This document shows positions 1-7,729 of a stretch of DNA of 64,000 bases, one piece after another; positions within the stretch are counted from its first letter, which is position 1; every line of letters starts with the position of its first letter. The notes beneath the pieces were generated by a model. It did no database searches, was not told where the DNA came from, and was given only the letters and a program-made list of their open reading frames with translations. The stretch comes from Paracoccaceae bacterium (GTDB lineage Bacteria; Pseudomonadota; Alphaproteobacteria; Rhodobacterales; Rhodobacteraceae), in NCBI GenBank assembly GCA_016124615.1, contig WGNF01000006.1:1-64000 (forward strand), read 5' to 3'. The position numbers and the translations under genes were made by a program.

Positions 1-45
1 CGATCCGGGCTGGTGCAGCGCGGTGATCGTGGTATCTTCCTTCAT
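1..45 (-). CDS. IS256-family transposase, N-terminal fragment (cut by window edge)
   Basis: The minus strand starts MKEDTTITALHQPGS and continues off the left edge. This opening is typical of one alphaproteobacterial group of IS256-family DDE transposases. An AAGGAG ribosome binding site lies about 9 bases upstream of the ATG, which supports the start. Only 15 codons are visible, so whether the element is intact cannot be judged. The family name is recalled from the N-terminal pattern, and the fragment is too short for a firm call. Confidence 0.55.
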   Translation of the reverse strand, partial: MKEDTTITALHQPGS

Positions 46-146
46 GGCGTATCGCTCCTTTTGGAGGTTCTGGCAGGCTTCGACACCCGCCACGATACGC
101 CGCCTTCCCAGGCCCCATCACCCATTTTCAGCTATAGCTCTACGGA
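1..146 (-). mobile_element. End of an IS256-family insertion sequence
   Basis: Upstream of the transposase start lies a stretch (about 117-140) that reads on the minus strand GAGCTATAGCTGAAAATGGG followed by TGAT. I recall similar terminal inverted repeats from IS256-family elements. The outer boundary near 140-146 is a guess, because the other end and the target duplication are outside the window. The element sits about 290 bases upstream of the export gene cluster. Confidence 0.4.
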
Positions 147-434
147 TGGGTGCGCCTGCAACTCGGCGTCACGGATCGACTCGCGATTTTGACTGTTCTG
201 CTGATTTCTGCGGGTGGTAAAATCCGCGGCTACGGCTGACAAAGCGCAATTTCCGGACTCAAGCCAATAGCAGGGATGGCGCAGAAGTATCCTTAAACTC
301 TCTTAAGCATAGTGTGCCGCCGCGCTTTACGCAGACACTTTGAGATTCAGGATGGCGTTTGCCGCTTCGTATGGCGACGAAGCCCCTTGCGATCTAATAA
401 ATCTCAATAAGAAGTGATTTTGAGGCGAAGTGAA
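147..434. other. Intergenic region upstream of the export cluster
   Basis: No gene is visible here. The stretch from about 285 to 420 is richer in A and T than its surroundings and presumably holds the promoter of the cluster that starts at 435. I could not pick out convincing -35 and -10 boxes. Confidence 0.4.
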
Positions 435-959
435 GTGAATCTTCTTGGCAATTGCCTGTTGTTAGCCGGCCTCGCAATCGGCGTTTCGGGATGCGTGGAT
501 CAGGCGCCGTGGTCCGCGATCTCGCCTGCGATGACCACAGCCAATGCGCCCGGCGCGGCCACCGTGCAGGATCCGCATCTTGCGCCGACGCCCAGCCCGC
601 AGCCGGGTCCGCAGTCCGCGGGCGCTTCCGCGGCAAGCGCGAGCGGCAGTGGCGCCTCGGCTTCAACCTCGAACGCGACCGGATCCTCGGCGGCCAGTGC
701 CGACAGCAACAGCGCGTCGAGTTCGGTGTCGAGCGGGAATTCGTCCAGCGCGACCTATGCCGGTTCGGACAGCGCCTCCGGTGCGACAGCGTCGCCATCG
801 CAGGCCAGCGCGGCTTCGGCCGGGTCCTCAGGCGCCTCGGGGTCGACCACCGGCCCGGCGGGATCGACGGCGGTATCGGCCGGTCCGGACGGGGCCTCGG
901 TCGGAAGCGGCCTGTCCGCCGGCCCGAACGGCGTGACTGCCGGAGATCTGAAAATCTGA
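435..959 (+). CDS. Small Ser/Ala-rich lipoprotein
   Basis: The product is a predicted lipoprotein of 174 residues. The GTG at 435 was chosen over the upstream GTG at 414. It follows a GAGGCGAA ribosome-binding sequence and gives a clean lipoprotein signal, MNLLGNCLLLAGLAIGVSGC, with Cys-20 as the lipidated residue. Beyond that the mature protein is low complexity, dominated by Ser, Ala and Gly (AGASAASASGSGASAS-like runs), with no recognisable domain. It is the first gene of a plus-strand series with a secreted protein (1001) and a CsgG/HfaB-type pore (1620), so it may be an accessory surface lipoprotein of that system. That role is inferred from position only. Confidence 0.65.
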   Translation: MNLLGNCLLLAGLAIGVSGCVDQAPWSAISPAMTTANAPGAATVQDPHLAPTPSPQPGPQSAGASAASASGSGASASTSNATGSSAASADSNSASSSVSSGNSSSATYAGSDSASGATASPSQASAASAGSSGASGSTTGPAGSTAVSAGPDGASVGSGLSAGPNGVTAGDLKI

Positions 960-1000
960 ACTGCCCGGGCCTTTGCGGCGGCAATTCTAAGGAGTGTTCG

Positions 1001-1633
1001 ATGTTCGCGTTGCGTAGCTTTTGCGGTCGGTCCGGCGTGCTGCCGGTTTTGGCTTTCTGCGTCCTGACGGTTGTCATCGGCGCCGGTGGCGCGTTCGCGC
1101 AAAGCACGAGCAGCGCCGGGGCGAACTGGTCGACAAGCTGGCAGTTCCCCTCGTTCAGCGACCGCAGCGTTGCGCTGACCGAGGCGCAGATGATCAAGAA
1201 CGCCGAACAGGGGACCTCGCCCACCACGACGGTCACCTACTACACGGTGAACAACAACGGCTCTGACAACATCACCGTAACCGGAACTTCGGGCGGAACG
1301 GTGACGCCCTACGTCCATGTCGGCAACACGATCGGGACCAACACGAACTCGGTCGGTTCGATGAACACCGGCACGACGAACCTGACCGTCAGCGGCACTG
1401 GAAATACGGTTTCGGCCACCAACTCTTCCGACAACGTCGGCGCCACGGATGGGTCGGTGACGACCAGCGTTACCAACCCGCTGTCCAGTGTGCTGTCGGC
1501 GACGGCGGGCGTGGTTTCGGTGACGGATCCGGGAACCGGCACGGCATCGGGCAGTTCGACGCCCGCGGTCGGCAGTACCATCCTTGATACCGCCACCAGT
1601 GGTGTCGGCGGCGGCGTCAATGGCACGAACTGA
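1001..1633 (+). CDS. Secreted Thr/Ser/Asn-rich protein, HfaA-like
   Basis: The 210-residue product is exported. It has a hydrophobic N-terminal segment (about residues 14-31) ending GAFA before QSTSSAGANWS. The ATG at 1001 is preceded by AAGGAG at the right distance. The mature part has a short ordered-looking head (WSTSWQFPSFSDRSVALTEA) and then a Thr/Ser/Asn/Gly-rich tail with alternating polar and valine residues (NITVTGTSGG, NLTVSGTGNTVSATN). This looks like a beta-rich or amyloid-like sequence. It resembles the build of HfaA, the holdfast-anchor component encoded beside HfaB in Caulobacter, and the next gene is HfaB-like. Its stop overlaps the next start by 14 bases, indicating coupled translation. 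The HfaA assignment is by analogy. Confidence 0.6.
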   Translation: MFALRSFCGRSGVLPVLAFCVLTVVIGAGGAFAQSTSSAGANWSTSWQFPSFSDRSVALTEAQMIKNAEQGTSPTTTVTYYTVNNNGSDNITVTGTSGGTVTPYVHVGNTIGTNTNSVGSMNTGTTNLTVSGTGNTVSATNSSDNVGATDGSVTTSVTNPLSSVLSATAGVVSVTDPGTGTASGSSTPAVGSTILDTATSGVGGGVNGTN

Positions 1634-3044
1634 TCGCAACCTTGGGCGCCGCGGCGGTCTGGCGCTTGGCCTGCTAGCCGCGCTGGCCGGTTGCACGGCG
1701 CCCGTGCCGGGGCAGAAGACACCCTTCACCCAGGACGCCGAACTGGCGAAGGGGCCGCCGATCGAGGATATCGTGACGCCCTTTGACAAGGCGCTGTCGT
1801 GCATGTCCGGCAAGGTGCCGGGCGATGCCACTTTTGGTGTCGGCTCGATCACCGACAGCACCGGGAAAGAGACCTACAACGACAGCGGCACCGGCAAGCT
1901 GATCACGGCGGGCGCGGGCGACATCGTGCAGTCATCGCTGTTTCGCGCCGGGCTGAAGGTGGTCAACCGGCGCGACCCGAACGTGGCGCTGGCCGAACAC
2001 AACTGGGGCATCCGCGACCTGAAGGATCTGACCCCGGCCGATTTCTACATCACCGGCTCGATCAACAGCATCGATTTCATTCCGGGTGGCGGCTACGACG
2101 TCGAGATCGCCGGGGTCGGCCCGCGCAAGCGGCAAAGCCGGATTCTGGTCGGGCTCGATCTGGCGCTGACCAATGCCTACGACGGGCAGGTCGTGGCCGA
2201 CGTGCCGATGCAGAAACAGATTTTCGCCTTTGAGGAGGGCTTTGCCACCAACCGCTTCTTTGGCAAGGGGCTGGTGACGCTGGACTCGGGCGGGATGATC
2301 CGCGAGGCGCAGCAGCTCGCGCTGCGTGAAATGCTCAGCTACGCCACGCTGCAATTGCTGGCGCAGGTGGTCGACCCCGGCAAGGTGGACGATTGTCTGA
2401 GCCTCGTCGATCCGCGCGATGGTGCGCCCGCCGACCGGGCCGATTTCCTGAAACACGCGCCGCATACCCGGCCGCTGTCGGTGATGGTCGGCGAGGCGCG
2501 CGCGGCGGATGCCAAGCTGGCGCAGGTGATGCAGGGGGCGCAGGGCGGGGCACCGGCAGCGCGGGCAGCGGGGACTGCACCGCCGCAGGCGGGTGCCAAG
2601 CCGGCGCAGAACTCGGCCGATGCGGTCCGGCTGGCGAATTCCGCCACCACTTTCGCCGCAAAGGCGATCGCCGCCGCCGAGGATGCGGAATCCGCCAAGA
2701 CCTTTGCCGAGGCGAAGCCCAAGGTCGCCTTTGCCTTTGCCTATATGCAGGCCGCGGTGAAGGCGCTGCGGCAGGCCGCCGCCGCCGGGCTGACCGGGCC
2801 CGTGGGCGATGCCGCCGCGGTCGTGGTGCAGCAGGCGTTCGATGCCACGCAGCAGGCGGAAAAGGATGCCGCCGCGCGGCCGGATGCCTCCGCTGACGCC
2901 AAGCCCGCAGACCCGGCCAAGCCGGATGCCGCACCCGCCGCGGCACCCGCACCCGCCGCGGCACCCGCAGCCCCGGCCGCGCCGAAACCGGGCGATCCGG
3001 TGGCGCAGTCGCAAGGCAAACCCTCGGACGGAGAGACGCCATGA
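1620..3044 (+). CDS. CsgG/HfaB-family outer-membrane secretion lipoprotein
   Basis: The product (474 residues) belongs to the CsgG/HfaB family, lipoproteins that form the outer-membrane channel for curli or anchor the holdfast. The start at 1620 gives a lipoprotein signal ending LAALAGC (Cys-25). Residues about 50-260 carry the family core: a FDKALSCM segment, a GKLITAGAGDIVQSSLFRAG region, DFYITGSINSIDF, RILVGLDLALTNA, VVADVPMQKQIFAFE and the terminal REAQQLALREMLSYATLQLL helix. The core is longer than usual by a C-terminal extension of about 190 residues, rich in Ala, ending in a Pro/Ala tail (PAAAPAPAAAPAAPAAP). The extension may be periplasmic and could handle substrates. Neighbouring secreted proteins are the likely cargo. 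Confidence 0.75.
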   Translation: MARTDRNLGRRGGLALGLLAALAGCTAPVPGQKTPFTQDAELAKGPPIEDIVTPFDKALSCMSGKVPGDATFGVGSITDSTGKETYNDSGTGKLITAGAGDIVQSSLFRAGLKVVNRRDPNVALAEHNWGIRDLKDLTPADFYITGSINSIDFIPGGGYDVEIAGVGPRKRQSRILVGLDLALTNAYDGQVVADVPMQKQIFAFEEGFATNRFFGKGLVTLDSGGMIREAQQLALREMLSYATLQLLAQVVDPGKVDDCLSLVDPRDGAPADRADFLKHAPHTRPLSVMVGEARAADAKLAQVMQGAQGGAPAARAAGTAPPQAGAKPAQNSADAVRLANSATTFAAKAIAAAEDAESAKTFAEAKPKVAFAFAYMQAAVKALRQAAAAGLTGPVGDAAAVVVQQAFDATQQAEKDAAARPDASADAKPADPAKPDAAPAAAPAPAAAPAAPAAPKPGDPVAQSQGKPSDGETP

Positions 3045-3068
3045 TGCGCGCTTTGCCGACCCTTTCTC

Positions 3069-3119
3069 GAATTCCCCTGCGGTGTCCTGCACCGCCGGGG
3101 ATGACCACCGGGCCCCGAA
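3069..3119 (+). repeat. Leader element, copy 1 (upstream of the 3184 gene)
   Basis: Bases 3093-3119 match 4223-4249 at 24 of 27 positions, both reading CGCCGGGGA..GA..ACCGGGCCCCGAA. A shared GAATTC sits about 20 bases before each. Each copy lies 65-68 bases upstream of the start codon of one of two paralogous secreted-protein genes. The element contains CGGGG and CCCCG arms that could pair in RNA. It could be a leader structure, an operator, or simply a relic of the gene duplication. Confidence 0.55.
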
Positions 3120-3183
3120 AGCCGTGCCCGGCTAACCAGACTGTGCGCTTCGGGGAGCACAGCCAAAATCCAGGTAGGATACA

Positions 3184-4113
3184 ATGAAGAAACTTCTCGG
3201 AACTTCGGCTCTGGCGCTCGTCGCCATGACCGGCGTGGCCTTCGCGCAGACCGTTGTTGGCCAATCGGTGCTGGAACGCGTGCTGAACTCGACCAACTCG
3301 TCGAGCCTGATGCCCGCGACCGGCGTGTTCGCCAACATCGCGGAAAACCTGCCGGTGGTGGGGACCAGCGGTGTGACGACTTACTCCGACGGAACGACGA
3401 CGCTCAACCAGACGCAATATGACAACCTTCTGGCGCAGCAGACCAACCAAGCACTTGCGGACGTAGCTCCTGTTGTCGACGCCGCCAGTGGCGCGACGAC
3501 CGGCTACAAGTACACCTACCTTGGCGGTGGAACTACGACCTTCGCGACCTTGGCTCAGGCTCAGGCTGCCGCAAAGGCTGACGCTGCCGATTACGCCGTA
3601 AACAACGGTGAAGGTCTCTTGAACGGCTATACGTCGAACACTGTCGGCGGGACTCAAGCGATCCTGAACAAGATCGACGGCTCGATCTCCAACACGATGA
3701 CCGGCACGCAAACCGCGACCGCGAACGTGGCGGATTCGGTCACCGCGCTGCAACAGGTCACTGTTGACATCGGCAACATGGCCACCACCGTTCTGGGCGC
3801 GGTTAACACCGGCACCACCTCGCTGGGCGTGAACAGCAAGGTTGCCGAAGCCGTTGCCGGTGCTTCGCAAGCCGTCAACAACGCCACCACCCAGATCGGT
3901 GGCGCGGCTGACATGAGCGCGCTGGTGCTGAACGTGGCGTCGAACGCCACCGACGTTCTGGGCAACGTGAACAACTCGTTCTCGGCTCTGAACGGCACCC
4001 TCGGCACGATCTCGACCACCGTTCTGGGTTCGGTCAACACCGGCACCATCACGAACGGCGTGAACGCCGCGACCAACGGCGTCGTGGCCGGCATCGTCGG
4101 CACCGCTCCGTAA
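3184..4113 (+). CDS. Secreted TTVLGAVNTG-motif protein, paralogue 1
   Basis: The product (309 residues) is an exported protein of unknown function. Its signal peptide is MKKLLGTSALALVAMTGVAFA, followed by mature QTVVGQSVLERVLNST. Residues 22-60 form a module shared with the 4317 product (GQSVLERVLNST, PATGVFANIAENLPVVGT). Residues about 61-155 are an extra segment absent from that paralogue. From ILNKIDGSISNTM onward the two align again: an ATTVLGAVNTGT motif, an ATTQIGGAADMS stretch, and a second STTVLGSVNTGTI motif near the end. The composition (Ala, Thr, Asn, Val, Gly; no Cys) suits an extracellular fibre or matrix protein. It follows the HfaB-like pore gene, so I infer it is cargo. It ends at a strong hairpin. 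Confidence 0.65.
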   Translation: MKKLLGTSALALVAMTGVAFAQTVVGQSVLERVLNSTNSSSLMPATGVFANIAENLPVVGTSGVTTYSDGTTTLNQTQYDNLLAQQTNQALADVAPVVDAASGATTGYKYTYLGGGTTTFATLAQAQAAAKADAADYAVNNGEGLLNGYTSNTVGGTQAILNKIDGSISNTMTGTQTATANVADSVTALQQVTVDIGNMATTVLGAVNTGTTSLGVNSKVAEAVAGASQAVNNATTQIGGAADMSALVLNVASNATDVLGNVNNSFSALNGTLGTISTTVLGSVNTGTITNGVNAATNGVVAGIVGTAP

Positions 4114-4129
4114 GAGGCGCGAAACAACC

Positions 4130-4155
4130 GGCCGGGGCGTTCGCGCGCCCCGGCC
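4130..4155 (+). terminator. GC-rich hairpin after paralogue 1
   Basis: A perfect 10-base-pair stem, GGCCGGGGCG/CGCCCCGGCC, with a 6-base loop lies 17 bases after the stop codon. No T-run follows, so it could be a transcript-stabilising or attenuating hairpin rather than a full terminator. This fits stronger expression of the gene before it than of those after. Confidence 0.55.
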
Positions 4156-4201
4156 ACTTGCGTGCCTTTGCCAAACCGGTCAGGCGCCGGTCCCGACGCT
4201 A

Positions 4202-4249
4202 GAATTCGCGGCGTGGTGATCACGCCGGGGACGATAACCGGGCCCCGAA
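4202..4249 (+). repeat. Leader element, copy 2 (upstream of the 4317 gene)
   Basis: This is the second copy of the element at 3069-3119, with 24 of 27 core bases identical and the same distance to its start codon. The duplication unit of the two secreted-protein genes therefore seems to have included the leader. Confidence 0.55.
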
Positions 4250-4316
4250 TTTTGCCCTGGAAACACGGATCGTGACCGCAAAGGGGGCAGGGCCGGATCC
4301 GAAACAGGACAGAAAA

Positions 4317-5003
4317 ATGAAGAAATCCTTCGACAGCGGCGCTGTGGCCCTCGTGTCCGTCGCGGGCGTGTTCGCCACGCTGACGACCGCAGCACATGCA
4401 ACTCCCGACTCGACCACCGTCGTCACCGGCCAATCGGTGCTGGAACGCGTGCTGAACAGCACCGACGCATCGTCACTGCTGCCGACGACGGGCGTGTTCG
4501 CCAACGTCGCGGAAAACCTGCCGGTCGTCGGCACCGACGGCATCCTGAACAGGATCGACGGCTCTGTCACCAACACGATGTCCACCGTCGATGGCGTGAA
4601 CGCGCAGGTCGGGACCACGGTGGATCAGGTGATCGGCCAAGTCTATTTCGTTCTGGGCAACATCTCGACCACCGTGCTTGGCGCGGTGAACACCGGCACG
4701 ATCACGCTGGGCGCCAGCAGCAGCGCGCAAGATGCCGCCAGCGGCGCCTCGGAGGCGGTGCGCAACGCCACCACCCAGATCGGCGGCACGGCCGGAATCA
4801 GTCAGGTGGCGCTGAACGTTGCATCCAACGCTTCGGATGTTCTGGGCAACGTGACGAACAGGTTCTCGGGGGCCAGCGGCACCATCGGCACGATCTCCAC
4901 CACCGTTCTTGGCGCGGTCAATACCGGCACCATCACCAGCGGCGTGACCGCGGCAACGAACGGCATCGTTGCCGGGATCGTCGGCACCGCGTCGGGCAAT
5001 TAG
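4317..5003 (+). CDS. Secreted TTVLGAVNTG-motif protein, paralogue 2
   Basis: This exported protein (228 residues) is the shorter sister of the 3184 product. The ATG at 4317 was chosen because it gives an MKK signal peptide ending TAAHA, whereas the upstream GTG start would place a hydrophilic stretch before it. Mature residues contain GQSVLERVLNST, PTTGVFANVAENLPVVGT, ILNRIDGSVTNTM, ISTTVLGAVNTGTI, ATTQIGGTAG, then a second ISTTVLGAVNTGTI and NGIVAGIVGTA. It lacks the roughly 95-residue middle segment of the sister. No enzymatic motif is visible. A structural, extracellular role exported through the HfaB-like pore is inferred. Confidence 0.65.
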   Translation: MKKSFDSGAVALVSVAGVFATLTTAAHATPDSTTVVTGQSVLERVLNSTDASSLLPTTGVFANVAENLPVVGTDGILNRIDGSVTNTMSTVDGVNAQVGTTVDQVIGQVYFVLGNISTTVLGAVNTGTITLGASSSAQDAASGASEAVRNATTQIGGTAGISQVALNVASNASDVLGNVTNRFSGASGTIGTISTTVLGAVNTGTITSGVTAATNGIVAGIVGTASGN

Positions 5004-5096
5004 GCCCGCTGGCGGGGCAATACGGGCGCCCCGTCTATTGGCGTGAAGATGGCGGCCGGCCTCTCGCGCACCAAAGCCGAAGAAAGGCAAGCGATC

Positions 5097-6227
5097 ATGA
5101 CAGACACCGCAACCCCCGTTATCCTTGCGAAGCCCGGCATCCTGTTCCGGTCGATCCCCGGCAACGGGATGGTCGGCATCAAGGTCGGCGACAATGGCCT
5201 GCCGTTACCGCTGTTCCCGAACTTCGTGGTGCTGCCGGGCGTGCTGCTGAACCGGCTCGACCGTATCGCCAGCACCTACTGGTATCCGCCGCCGGATCAC
5301 CTGCAGGCGCTGTCCGGGCTGGAGTGGATCATCAACGGCGTTACCGATGCCGACGAATACCGCTCTGCGCTGATTTCACTGGATGACGGGTTCGGCGAAA
5401 AGGCCCCGATCTTCAACCACCCGCGGGCCATTGCGATGACGCGGCGCGACATCTCCTCGCGCCTGTTGCAAGGCATTCCGGGGCTGACCGTGCCGAAATG
5501 CGTGCGCTTTGCGCCGGTGGCCTCGTCGGATTTCCAGAAGGTCTTTGCGGCCGAGGGCTTCCGCTATCCGGTGCTGGTGCGGCCCTGCACCTCGCAGACG
5601 GCGCATGATCTGGTGCGGGTGAATTCGCCGCTCGACTGGGCAAAGGTGCTGCGCACGCCCTGGATCGGCAAGCCGCATTTCATGACGCAATTCGTCGATT
5701 TCCGCGCCGATACCGGCAAGTTCGTGCGCATTCGCGTGGCCTTCGTGGGGGCGCAGATGATCCTGCGCGGCTATACCGAACAGGACGACTGGCTGATCCG
5801 CCGCGCCTGGGGCGATGCGCCCACCGTCGCCGATATCGAGCTGTTCCTGGACGAGGTGGCCCGGTTCCCGGCCTGGACCGCGCTGCACGACGTCTGCCGC
5901 GAGGTGATGGCGCGCGGGCGGCTCGACTTCTGGGGGATCGACGTCGGCATGGTCAGCCGGACCGAGTTCGTCCTGTTCGAGGCGAATGCCGCGATGTCGA
6001 TCCTCGACCCCTACGGCACCGCGCCCGAGGTGATGGCAAAGGTCGAACCCTACTTTGCCGCACTGACCCAAGAGGTCGGCACCCTGCTGGAGGCCCCGAC
6101 CGCATGGCTGCACGACGCGCGCCTGTTCCCGCCGGTGCGGGATGCGCTTGCCGATCCGATCCGAAAGGATGCAACCGAAAGAGCGCGCGTACTCGACGAA
6201 GGCTTCGTGCTAGGCATGAGGATGTAG
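5097..6227 (+). CDS. ATP-grasp domain protein
   Basis: This is a predicted cytoplasmic ATP-grasp enzyme of 376 residues with no signal peptide. The ATG at 5097 was preferred to the GTG at 5043 because AAAGG precedes it at a usable distance. ATP-grasp features are visible: YPVLVRPCTSQTAHDLVRV (ATP-binding strand and loop), FMTQFVDFRADTGKFVRIRVAFVG, then LDFWGIDVGM and EFVLFEANAAMSI, which match the metal-binding end of the fold. The pattern resembles the RimK/glutathione-synthetase-like ATP-grasp domains found fused to TPR repeats in alphaproteobacteria. Such enzymes join a carboxylate to an amine or thiol using ATP. It lies between two secreted-protein genes, so a role in modifying the exported proteins is possible but unproven. 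Confidence 0.7.
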   Translation: MTDTATPVILAKPGILFRSIPGNGMVGIKVGDNGLPLPLFPNFVVLPGVLLNRLDRIASTYWYPPPDHLQALSGLEWIINGVTDADEYRSALISLDDGFGEKAPIFNHPRAIAMTRRDISSRLLQGIPGLTVPKCVRFAPVASSDFQKVFAAEGFRYPVLVRPCTSQTAHDLVRVNSPLDWAKVLRTPWIGKPHFMTQFVDFRADTGKFVRIRVAFVGAQMILRGYTEQDDWLIRRAWGDAPTVADIELFLDEVARFPAWTALHDVCREVMARGRLDFWGIDVGMVSRTEFVLFEANAAMSILDPYGTAPEVMAKVEPYFAALTQEVGTLLEAPTAWLHDARLFPPVRDALADPIRKDATERARVLDEGFVLGMRM

Positions 6228-6275
6228 GTTTGCGTCCGCACCCGGACGCCCGAAGGGAATGGTGAACCAGCCGCA

Positions 6276-7193
6276 ATGCTGAAGCCCAGACATCTGAACG
6301 CGGCCCTTGTCGGCCTGGCGGTCCTGTGGGCCGCCCCGGCGCGCGCGCAGAGCCTGCTGGAGGATGTTCTGGCAGAGCTGTCATCATTCGGCACCTCTCC
6401 GATCGCGGATATACTGGTGAACCTTGCGCTGAACGCCGCCCCGGTGCTGGATGCGCCGCGCGCGCTGCAGGGGGGTGACGCCGTCGTCGTCGGCTATACA
6501 CCCGAGGGAACCGCGATCACCGCAGTGGCCGGTGCGGCGGGGCTGACGGTGACAGGCGCGCAGGCAGCTGCGGAAATCAGTGGCCTTCCCGCCGGGTTTT
6601 ACCCGGTGGGAAGCGCGCTTTACGCCCTGCCGCCCGCCGGGCAGCTTTCGCTGTTTTATCAGACCGCCACCGGGGCGTCGCTGGCGGCCGCGATGCAGCC
6701 CGTGGTCGCGCGCATCGACGGTTCGGTTTCCACACTGGTCAGCGGGCTGGATCCGTCCCGCTTCGGCCAAGATGCGTCAGCCTTTGCCGCGGTGCCCATG
6801 CGGATCGGCATCGGGCCCAGCGGGCAGCAACTTGCGACCACGGTGCTTGGCGCGGTGAACAGCGGGCAGGTGGTGACGGATGTCATCCTCAACGTTGTAC
6901 CCGACGCCACCGGCGGCACGTTCAACCCGGCCTCGATCGCCACTGGTGGCAATTCCGGCTACATGGCGGCGATCACCGGGCAGACTCAGGCCATTGTCGC
7001 GCAGGTCACGCAACTGGGCGTCGACCGCGCCCCCGCTGCGGTGATCAACATGGCCGAGAACATGATGGGCGTCGACGGCCATATCTCCACCCGGATTTCG
7101 GGTGTCAGCGCCGAGGTCAGCCAGATGGTCACGACGGTCATCGGCGCGGTGAACTCGGGTCAGGTCAACAGCACCAACCCACCGACACCCTGA
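6276..7193 (+). CDS. Secreted TTVLGAVNSG-motif protein, divergent paralogue 3
   Basis: The product (305 residues) has a signal peptide ending AAPARA before QSLLEDVLAELSS. It is a distant relative of the two proteins at 3184 and 4317. It keeps the order of an N-terminal helix-like start (LLEDVLAEL versus VLERVLNST), an ARIDGSVSTLVSG element, an ATTVLGAVNSGQV motif and a final VTTVIGAVNSGQV motif near the C-terminus. The first half differs, with PEGTAITAVAGAAGLTVTG and a Gly/Ala-rich stretch. It closes the plus-strand cluster, and mobile-element remnants follow within 250 bases. Export is supported by the signal. The function is unknown. Confidence 0.6.
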   Translation: MLKPRHLNAALVGLAVLWAAPARAQSLLEDVLAELSSFGTSPIADILVNLALNAAPVLDAPRALQGGDAVVVGYTPEGTAITAVAGAAGLTVTGAQAAAEISGLPAGFYPVGSALYALPPAGQLSLFYQTATGASLAAAMQPVVARIDGSVSTLVSGLDPSRFGQDASAFAAVPMRIGIGPSGQQLATTVLGAVNSGQVVTDVILNVVPDATGGTFNPASIATGGNSGYMAAITGQTQAIVAQVTQLGVDRAPAAVINMAENMMGVDGHISTRISGVSAEVSQMVTTVIGAVNSGQVNSTNPPTP

Positions 7194-7439
7194 CCGTCGG
7201 CGCGCGGCCAAGGCCCGGGGCAGGATTCCGGGACATCTTGCGAAAAGTTACGCGAAAACCGGGTTTCCAGCCCCGTGGCGAGCGACCCGGTCAGAAATTC
7301 ATGGAACCATCTCTCGGACGAAAAATGCTCGAACGCCTTTCGTGCCACGGCATCATGGCCGTGATCAGGCTCCGTCAGAAGAACTTCGTTCGAGGCAGGG
7401 CAGGGGGCCGGGTAGCGTCCGGCAATTACCCCGCGCTCT

Positions 7440-7729
7440 CCATTCCTGTACTTCAAGACCAGCCCGAGATCATCCGCCTGGCGGCGATGACGTCCGTCCG
7501 GTTTCCACTGTCGCTCCGCAACATGGATGACCCGTTGCACGAGCGTGGCATCGACATCTGCCACGAGACGGTGCGGTTCCGGTGGAACAGGTTCGGGCCG
7601 ATGTTCGCCGCCGTGCACGCCTCGATCCACAACCACTTCAATCAGGAACGCAGCCTCTCCACCCGCGCCCGCTTCGAACTGACCCGCGTCGCCGCTCTCG
7701 CCGAATGGCGCGGTCTCTGCGCCGAATAA
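7440..7729 (+). pseudogene. IS6-family transposase remnant, copy 1
   Basis: The translation reads EIIRLAAMTSVRFPLSLRN, LHERGIDICHETVRF and RWNRFGPMFAA, which is the N-terminal zinc/helix region of IS6-family transposases. It then jumps directly to VHASIHNHFNQERSL and AEWRGLCAE, the C-terminal end. The whole DDE catalytic core is missing, by an in-frame deletion. The expected upstream PFLYFKTSP reading is in another frame, with one base missing near 7465. The gene is dead. A second copy with the same frameshift lies at 25623. Confidence 0.75.

Noticed and set aside
2335..3870. A 511-codon minus-strand frame over the HfaB-like and first secreted-protein genes
   Set aside because: It is very rich in Arg and Pro, has no ribosome binding site, and is opposite genes with clear signals and motifs.
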